Source: Culex pipiens pallens (lineage: Eukaryota; Arthropoda; Insecta; Diptera; Culicidae). Taken from it: 64,000 nt of DNA. Position 1 is the first letter of the stretch. Each line of letters opens with the position of its first letter. Below the pieces are notes generated by a model. The model had not been told where the DNA came from. It did no database searches and saw nothing but the letters and a program-made list of their open reading frames with translations. The DNA lies in the NCBI RefSeq assembly GCF_016801865.2, contig NC_068939.1, positions 75,523,517 through 75,587,516 of the forward strand, written 5' to 3'. Of this stretch, positions 56,241 to 64,000 are shown piece after piece. The position numbers and the translations under genes were made by a program.

Positions 56241-57178
56241 ATACAAAAATACAAAAATACAAAAATACAAAAATACAAAAATACAAAAATACAAAAATAC
56301 AAAAATACAAAAATACAAAAATACAAAAATACAAAAATACAAAAATACAAAAATACAAAAATACAAAAATACAAAAATACAAAAATACAAAAATACAAAA
56401 ATACAAAAATACAAAAATACAAAAATACAAAAATACAAAAACACAAAAACACAAAAATACAAAAATACAAAAATACAAAAATACAAAAATACAAAAATAC
56501 AAAAATACAAAAATACAAAAATACAAAAATACAAAAATACAAAAATACAAAAATACAAAAATACAAAAATACAAAAATACAAAAATACAAAAATACAAAA
56601 ATACAAAAATACAAAAATACAAAAATACAAAAATACAAAAATACAAAAATACAAAAATACAAAAATACAAAAATACAAAAATACAAAAATACAAAAATAC
56701 AAAAATACAAAAATACAAAAATACAAAAATACAAAAATACAAAAATACAAAAATACAAAAATACAAAAATACAAAAATACAAAAATACAAAAATACAAAA
56801 ATACAAAAATACAAAAATACAAAAATACAAAAATACAAAAATACAAAAATACAAAAATACAAAAATACAAAAATACAAAAATACAAAAATACAAAAATAC
56901 AAAAATACAAAAATACAAAAATACAAAAAAAAAATACAAAAATACAAAAATACAAAAATACAAAAATACAAAAATACAAAAATACAAAAATACAAAAATA
57001 CAAAAATACAAAAATACAAAAATACAAAAATACAAAAATACAAAAATACAAAAATACAAAAATACAAAAATACAAAAATACAAAAATACAAAAATACAAA
57101 AATACAAAAATACAAAAATACAAAAATACAAAAATACAAAAATACAAAAAAAACAAAAATACAAAAATACAAAAAAAA
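56241..57178 (+). repeat. (ATACAAAA)n 8-bp array, about 117 copies
   Basis: Nearly pure 8-bp tandem repeat for about 940 bp. Exceptions are two adjacent ACACAAAA units near 56440-56456, an A-run insertion near 56925, and decay at the right end. Long ORFs (up to about 400 codons on both strands) exist only because 8 bp translates without stops in these frames. It abuts the 148-bp array without spacer. Confidence 0.95.
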
Positions 57179-57344
57179 TGTTTGAAATATTTTGAAATAT
57201 TTTGGAATATTGTGAATACTAAATGTAAATTCAATATTCAAAATCCTCCTCATGCTTAAAGTTTATTAAAAAAAATTAATCCAGATTTTTTTTTAATAGT
57301 CAATGTGCTCATATTTTTATACTTAAAATACCTAAATTAAAATA

Positions 57345-60300
57345 AATTCTTGAAAAAGTTTAATTACTTAAAATGCTTGAATAACTTAAATTTCTTGAAT
57401 TTCTTAAATTTCTTGAATTTCTTGAATTTTTTGAATTTCTTGAATTTCTTGAATTTCTTGAATTTGTTGAATTTCTTGAATTTCTTAAATATCTTGAATT
57501 TCTTGAATTTCTTAAATTTCTTGAATTTTTGGAATTTTTTAATTTCTTGAATTTCTTGATATTTTGAATTTCTTGAATTTCTTGAATTTCTTGAATTTCT
57601 TGATTTTCTTGAATTTCTTGAATTTCTTGAATTTCTTGATTTTCTTGAATTTCTTGAATTTCTTGAATTTCTTGAATTTCTTAAATTTCTTGAATTTCTT
57701 GAATTTCTTGAATTTGTTAAATTTCTTGAATTTCTTGAATTTCTTGAATTTCTTGAATTTCTTGAATTTCTTGAATTTCTTGAATTTCTTGAAATTCTTG
57801 AATTTCTTGAATTTCTTGAATTTCTTGAATTTCTTGAATTTCTTGAATTTCTTGAATTTCTTGAATTTCTTGAATTTCTTGAATTTCTTGAATTTCTTGA
57901 ATTTCTTGAATTTCTTGAATTTCTTGAATTTCTTGAATTCTTTGAATTTCTTGAATTTCTTGAATTTCTTGAATTTCTTGAATTTCTTGAATTTCTTGAA
58001 TTTCTTGAATTTCTTGAATTTCTTGAATTTCTTGAATTTCTTGAATTTCTTGAATTCCTTAAATTTCTTAAATTTCTTGAATTTTTTGAATTTCTTAAAT
58101 TTCTTGAATTTGTTGAATTTCTTGAATTTCTTAAATATCTTGAATTTCTTGAATTTCTTAAATTTCTTGAATTTTTGGAATTTTTTAATTTCTTGAATTT
58201 CTTGATTTTTTTGAATTTCTTGAATTTCTTGAATTTCTTGATTTTCTTGAATTTCTTGAATTTCTTGAATTTCTTGATTTTCTTGAATTTCTTGAATTTC
58301 TTGAATTTCTTGAATTTCTTGAATTTCTTAAATTTCTTGAATTTCCTGAATTTCTTGAATTTGTTGAATTTCTTGAATTTCTTGAATTTCTTGAATTTCT
58401 TGAATTTCTTGAATTTCTTGAATTTCTTGAATTTCTTGAATTTCTTGAATTTCTTGAATTTCTTGAATTTCTTGAATTTCTTGAATTTCTTAAATTTCTT
58501 GAATTTCTTGAATTTCTTGAATTTCTTGAATTTCTTGAATTTCTTGAATTTCTTGAATTTCTTGAATTTCTTGAATTTCTTGAATTTCTTGAATTTCTTG
58601 AATTTCTTGAATTTCTTGAATTTCTTGAATTTCTTGAATTTCTTGAATTTCTTGAATTTCTTGAATTTCTTGAATTTCTTGAATTTCTTGAATTTCTTGA
58701 ATTTCTTGAATTTCTTGAATTTCTTGAATTTCTTGAATTTCTTGAATTTCTTGAATTTCTTGAATTTCTTGAATTTCTTGAATTTCTTGAATTTCTTGAA
58801 TTTCTTGAATTTCTTGAATTTCTTGAATTTCTTGAATTTCTTGAATTTCTTGAATTTCTTGAATTTCTTGAATTTCTTGAATTTCTTGAATTTCTTGAAT
58901 TTCTTGAATTTCTTGAATTTCTTGAATTTCTTGAATTTCTTGAATTTCTTGAATTTCTTGAATTTCTTGAATTTCTTGAATTTCTTGAATTTCTAGAATT
59001 TCTAGAATTTCTTGATTTTCTTGAATTTCTTGAATTTCTTGAATTTCTTGAATTTCTTGAATTTCTTAAATTTCTAGAATTTCTAGAATTTCTTGATTTT
59101 CTAGAATTTCTTAAATTTCTTGATTTTCTTAAATTTCTTGAATTTCTTGAATTTTTTGAATTTTTTGAATGTCTTGAATTTCTTGAATTTCTTGAATTTC
59201 TTGAATTTCTTAAATTTCTTGAATTTCTTGAATTTCTTGAATTTCTTGAATTTCTTAAATTTCTTGAATTTCTTGAATTTCTTAAATTTCTTGAATTTCT
59301 TGAATTTCTTGAATTTCTTGAATTTCTTAAATTTCTTGAATTTCTTGAATTTCTTAAATTTCTTGAATTTCTTGAATTTCTTGAATTTCTTGAATTTCTT
59401 GAATTTCTTGAATTTCTTGAATTTCTTGAATTTCTTGAATTTCTTGAATTTCTTGAATTTCTTGAATTTCTTGAATTTCTTGAATTTCTTGAATTTCTTG
59501 AATTTCTTGAATTTCTTGAATTTCTTGAATTTCTTAAATTTCTTGAATTTCTTGAATTTCTTGAATTTCTTGAATTTCTTGAATTTCTTGAATTTCTTGA
59601 ATTTCTTGAATTTCTTGAATTTCTTGAATTTCTTGAATTTCTTGAATTTCTTGAATTTCTAGAATTTCTAGAATTTCTTGATTTTCTTGAATTTCTTGAA
59701 TTTCTTGAATTTCTTAAATTTCTTGAATTTCTTAAATTTCTAGAATTTCTAGAATTTCTTGATTTTCTAGAATTTCTTAAATTTCTTGATTTTCTTAAAT
59801 TTCTTGAATTTCTTGAATTTTTTGAATTTTTTGAATGTCTTGAATTTCTTGAATTTCTTGAATTTCTTGAATTTCTTGAATTTCTTAAATTTCTTGAATT
59901 TCTTGAATTTCTTGAATTTCTTGAATTTCTTGAATTTCTTGAATTTCTTGAATTTCTTAAATTTCTTGAATTTCTTGAATTTCTTGAATTTCTTAAATTT
60001 CTTGAATTTCTTGAATTTCTTAAATTTCTTGAATTTCTTGAATTTCTTGAATTTCTTGAATTTCTTGAATTTCTTGAATTTCTTGAATTTCTTGAATTTC
60101 TTGAATTTCTTGAATTTCTTGAATTTCTTGAATTTCTTGAATTTCTTGAATTTCTTGAATTTCTTGAATTTCTTGAATTTCTTGAATTTCTTGAATTTCT
60201 TGAATTTCTTGAATTTCTTGAATTTCTTGAATTTCTTGAATTTCTTGAATTTCTTGAATTTCTTGAATTTCTTGAATTTCTTGAATTTCTTGAATTTCTT

Positions 60301-60785
60301 GAATTTCTTGAAGTTCTTGAATTTCTTGAATTTCTTGAATTTCTTGAATTTCTTGAATTTCTTGAATTTCTTGAATTTCTTGAATTTCTTGAATTTCTTG
60401 AATTTCTTGAATTTCTTGAATTTCTTGAATTTCTTGAATTTCTTGAATTTCTTGAATTTCTTGAATTTCTTGAATTTCTTGAATTTCTTGAATTTCTTGA
60501 ATTTCTTGAATTTCTTGAATTTCTTGAATTTCTTGATTTTTTTGAATTTCTTGAATTTCTTGAATTTCTTGAATTTCTTGAATTTCTTGAATTTCTTGAA
60601 TTTCTTGAATTTCTTGAATTTCTTGAATTTCTTGAATTTCTTGAATTTCTTGAATTTCTTGAATTTCTTGAATTTCTTGAATTTCTTGAATTTCTTGAAT
60701 TTCTTGAATTTCTTGAATTTCTTGAAATTCTTGAATTTTTTGAATTACTTGAAAATCTTGGAATGTACTTGAATTTATCGAAACG
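57345..60785 (+). repeat. (TTGAATTTC)n 9-bp array, about 380 copies
   Basis: A 3.4-kb array of the 9-mer TTGAATTTC with single-base variants (TTAAATTTC, TAGAATTTC, TTGATTTTC, TTGAATTTT). Clusters of variants are duplicated: TTGAATGTC at 59167 and 59833 (666 bp apart, 74 units) and TTTTTGGAATTTTTTAATTTC near 57525 and 58171 (646 bp apart), so large internal segments were copied. Because 9 is a multiple of 3, one minus-strand frame (58185-60974) stays open for 929 codons of Arg-Asn-Ser repeats; this is not taken as a gene. Confidence 0.95.
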
Positions 60786-60790
60786 CTTCA

Positions 60791-62610
60791 ATTGTTTGAT
60801 ATACCCTTCCAATCCAACCCCCCTACCCCTTTCATGTGTTGCTCTTCTCCTGAATTTTATCCCTCCTCTCCCCAAAAAAACTCGTGGTTTATGCATGAGC
60901 CCTTGTGGGCAATAACCCTTTACAAAACTTACCAGAACCACCCGCCCCAAGTAGCCGAACGGTCGAAACTCCACTCACAAAACTATAACATTTATTTGTA
61001 AATCAAACTTCTTCAATAATCTCTTTGAAGAAAAATACACAAGCCAATTCTACCAATCAGCTGGTCAGCACGTCAAAACTTGTCTGTTTTGTTTCCAAGC
61101 GTTACGGGTCGACTTTGAAAAAGTAACGCAACTTATCGTCTTTAAACAGGGATCACAGCATCGTGAACTAGTTCATAACTTTATGAAGTGCGTATTATGA
61201 TTTCATGATTTTTGTACCATGATTTCATGAATTTGTTCACGTTTCCATGAACACGTTTGTTTGCTAAATTCGTGATTTTTTGTTCATGGCTACGGGAACG
61301 CTTTTTTTTGCGTGTACATATATCCTGACAAAAAGGATATCATTTTACGTACGAAGAGCTGCATATGACAACCTCTGCCGCAATCCCGGTCCCGGGGGTG
61401 TACTTATTGCAAAATCTCAGCCCATGAAGACCACATCCACATCCCGCATGGGAAAGCTCCCAATTTCCTTGGAATGATAATAATAATAACAATAAGTAAT
61501 CCTCGGCGGAACATCACTTCATGCCCAGAATTAGCTGTCGAGCTTGACGAGAGGAAATAAAAATAAAACCAGCCGGCAGAGCCCACATAAAGTGCTTTCT
61601 GTCATGTTTTTGTTATGATTTGTCGGTTTATCTTTGTTTTTTTTTCCAGCACGTCACATCAAACCGTGACGGCATCTACAAGAAGGCGGCTTTCCATGTG
61701 TGTTTGTGGGTAGTGTGTGTGATCCTTCCCACACTGACAGCAAATTGAAATGATGGCGGTTGATAAACAGCATCAGCCGCCACGTGTTTGTCTGTGTGTG
61801 CGTGTGTCTGTGTGTGTGGGTTTGTGTCTGTGGTGGTTTCCAGCTGCTGACGGGTGATAAATGAGGGAAAATTCCGATTTGATGAGATCTGTGGCCAAAA
61901 AGTTTTATTTTTATTTTTGCCATTTGCACAAGTGTGTGTGCGTGTGGAGTGAGTCTTCTGCGATTCTGGCGATGGTTCAATTGGGATTTGATTGTCACGA
62001 GTGTTAAAAATTCATCAGGAAGTTTTTTTTTTGTGTTCGGACGCCACAGCACGATTCAATAATTGCTTTCATCACAAAAAAAGACTGTTGCATGTGTGTT
62101 GCGGATTGTCGGAAAGCCACAAATACACAGCTGCTGAATTATTGAAAAAAACATTTTTATGGTTTCGAATCGAAGCCTCAATTCAACCGACATGTAATCT
62201 CTTCCAGAAATATTCGTTTTTTCTGATAATTGTCACTTTGATTTGAATTTAAATTTGATAAATCATCATTATCATCATCAAACATTCCATCACATTTCTT
62301 GAAACAAAAACAGACTTATTAATTATTTGAAAACCCCTCTGTCATGCCTGCCGAGCATCGATGCTATAGGAAGGACTTTTTTTTAACAAAAAACCTTCTC
62401 CCACTGCTTTACTCAGCTAAACTTACTAAAATATCCAAATAATCATTTTTAAAACACGAACAAAACTGTCTTATGTGTCCATGATCCTAAAAAGGTCAAA
62501 TTCTATTCAAGAAGGTATTGAAATTCTGCTATACTGAAATGACACACATAATGAAACACATCCTTCCCATATAATGAAAAGCAAATTTAATTCAGAGCAA
62601 CTCATTTCAC
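60791..62610. other. Mostly single-copy DNA with a palindrome and a GT microsatellite
   Basis: A diverged GTTCATGA/TTCATGA palindromic segment at about 61170-61318 ends TTTTTTTTGCGTGTA, matching the terminus type at 54229. A GT/GTGTCT microsatellite occupies 61786-61835, and a TCA tract lies at 62262-62280. ORFs are short and without family signatures. Confidence 0.45.
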
Positions 62611-62625
62611 TGAATACCCTGCTCC

Positions 62626-62913
62626 CTAAGCTTGGTATACACAAGAAGCACCATTCAGTGAATCAACTTCATTCATACATATTTCTCCTTCCTTCTTCTT
62701 CTTCTCCGGGCGCACAGCACCCACATCGTCCAGTTTTGCGTCATATCTGCTAGAGAGAAAAAAAACGAACAAAAAATCCTCCCCCAACAAACTCGATACA
62801 CATAACCAGTACATACCTTCAACATTCACAATTCCCACGTCGTTGTCCTTTTGCGCGCCTCCAACTCGCAAAATGATGGGCCTCGGGTGCCAGAAACAAA
62901 AGCCTTCACACAA
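62626..62913 (-). other. Possible but unproven small exon pair (minus strand)
   Basis: An open frame of 95 codons contains a donor-like GTTGAAG|GTATGTAC at about 62817 and an acceptor-like CTCTCTAG at about 62752. The preceding part (GFCFWHPRPIILRVGGAQK) is more protein-like than nearby ORFs. No family recognised and no supporting neighbour. Could be chance. Confidence 0.2.
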
Positions 62914-64000
62914 CTCTAACTCTAACCAACAACACTACTCGCACACTCAGTTGCATAAATACAAGTTGAATTGAAATTTAAAATAAAAGTCGAAGTTTGA
63001 AAATGATCCAATTCTGTCTAGAATTTTTTTTTTTTCTTCATAAAATCCAAATCTGTCTAGAATTGTTTATGGTTTTTCACGATTAACTGTTGCTCCATTT
63101 ATGCAAATATTTTTTGAAAAAAAAATTCAATTTACATGAAAATTTAGAATTAACTCAAAACTTTACCATTTTTCCTTGGAATTCCATGTACAGTAAAACT
63201 CAAAGTGCCTAAAGCTTGAAAGAGCGCAGTTTTAAAAGTGAAAGAGCATCATTGTTTGTCACGTTATCTTTAATGTTTTATCAAAAGGTTAAACATATTT
63301 TCAATGATTTTTCATATTTTATCAAACTGATAAAAATCAGTTTTTCCAAATAAAAAAAATAGGGAATCATCTTTGCATTTGCCAAATAAATAACAAAAAA
63401 ATATGTTCTTCTCAAAATCTAAATCTGTGCTTTGCTACAATGTTTTGCAAAAGTTGTCAGCTTATGTTATAAAAACATCTACTAATAAAAAAATACTATA
63501 GCTTGCCATAAACAATATTTAATTCCTGTTTTTTCGTTACAATTTACCTTCCGGAACAAATTCGTCGGAAAATTTTGAACACTCAGTGATCAAATAGAGT
63601 AGGGACATTTTGCTGTACATAATTGTAAAATCCATCCAAAACAGTCCAATTGTGACATCTTATTTGAGAAATGACTATCAAGGAGAAGTAGCGAGAGAAA
63701 AAAAACCCTGTTCCAGTTCTAGGGTTGCAACTATAACCCATTTTTCGTGTTTCGTACTTTATAAAGCATTTATAAAAAAAAAAAGTAAATCCAAAAAAAA
63801 AAACAAACCATATTCTTTGAAAATTATGATACATTAAATAAATTTCGACGATAAAATTTCCTTTCTAAGCCAAACTTCTTTTAAAACCGTAAACTGGGGT
63901 GGCCTTGGTAGAAATTTCAATCGGCCTAAATTATTGCTACAACAAATATAACTGTCACATTTTTGTTTCAATGATCGATATACAGCGATTCCACGTCAAA
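62914..64000. other. AT-rich DNA with a fragment of the CCGTAAACNGGGGTG terminus
   Basis: At 63887 CCGTAAACTGGGGTGGCCTTG resembles the end of the palindromic element at 22326-27208, indicating the start of another copy running off the window. Otherwise nothing recognised. Confidence 0.45.

Noticed and set aside
56041..57259. ORFs of 308-404 codons on both strands (NTKIQKYK and FLYFCIFV repeats)
   Set aside because: Both strands are open through an 8-bp microsatellite, which is expected by arithmetic and not evidence of coding.
58185..60974. A 929-codon minus-strand ORF of Arg-Asn-Ser repeats, and plus-strand Leu-Asn-Phe ORFs
   Set aside because: A 9-bp repeat without stops stays open in any length. 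There is no start context, no unique domain and no splice evidence, so it is a by-product of the array.
62626..62913. Possible exon-intron-exon on the minus strand
   Set aside because: Splice-like sites are common by chance. There was no recognisable protein and no further exon in the window, so it is kept only as a very low-confidence feature.

Overview
This window is non-coding, AT-rich, repeat-saturated eukaryotic DNA, most likely from a culicine mosquito and probably Culex. The basis is a tRNA-derived SINE with two tRNA-like heads (Culex pipiens has the dimeric Twin SINEs), a jockey-type retrotransposon gag, many foldback and hAT-type MITEs, and a copied fragment of an ARID2/Bap170-like insect chromatin gene. 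The genus is an inference. I found no complete host protein-coding gene. The only real protein-coding relics are a broken jockey-type gag (2920-4154, +), a degenerate multi-exon ARID2/Bap170-like fragment (about 7150-8195, -) and the C-terminal part of an L1-like ORF2 (30928-31965, -).

Layout. 0-2.4 kb: an old foldback repeat carrying a short hairpin MITE and a hAT-type MITE. 2.7-4.3 kb: a gag-only non-LTR element between exact 14-bp target-site duplications (TSDs). 6.8-8.6 kb: a terminal-inverted-repeat (TIR) element carrying GC-rich host-gene DNA with introns, resembling a Pack-MITE. 8.6-11.1 kb: a long palindrome with a hAT and a hairpin inserted. 14.1-17.0 kb: three-level nesting of foldbacks and a tRNA-derived retroposon. 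19.8-21.8 kb: a hAT MITE inside another hAT MITE, each with an exact 8-bp TSD. 22.3-27.2 kb: a 4.9-kb TA-flanked palindrome holding a second 2.1-kb TA-flanked palindrome. 29.4-30.5 kb: a repeat with an internal 164-bp tandem array. 30.8-32 kb: a LINE tail. 35.1-37.5 kb: hAT inside a MITE, then a GTTATT-rich MITE. 38.7-41.1 kb: a foldback interrupted by a retroposon with a 22-bp TSD and by a MITE with TAA TSDs. 44.4-49.0 kb: a foldback into which a 3.46-kb element made of 21 units of exactly 143 bp in two opposed arrays has inserted. 49.5 kb: a two-headed SINE. 52.5 kb: a pogo-like MITE. 54.7-60.8 kb: three abutting tandem arrays (148 bp, 8 bp, 9 bp).

The remaining stretches (roughly 4.9-6.8, 11.1-13.9, 18.0-19.8, 27.2-29.4, 33.6-35.1, 37.5-38.7, 41.1-43.4, 49.9-50.7 and 60.8-63.8 kb) look like single-copy intergenic or intronic DNA without a gene I can defend. 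The window is best read as layered transposon history. Several insertions can be ordered in time because the interrupted palindrome arms, or a related copy elsewhere, show the empty site. The most unusual items are the opposed 143-bp array element, the intron-containing ARID2-like capture and the gag-only retroelement.
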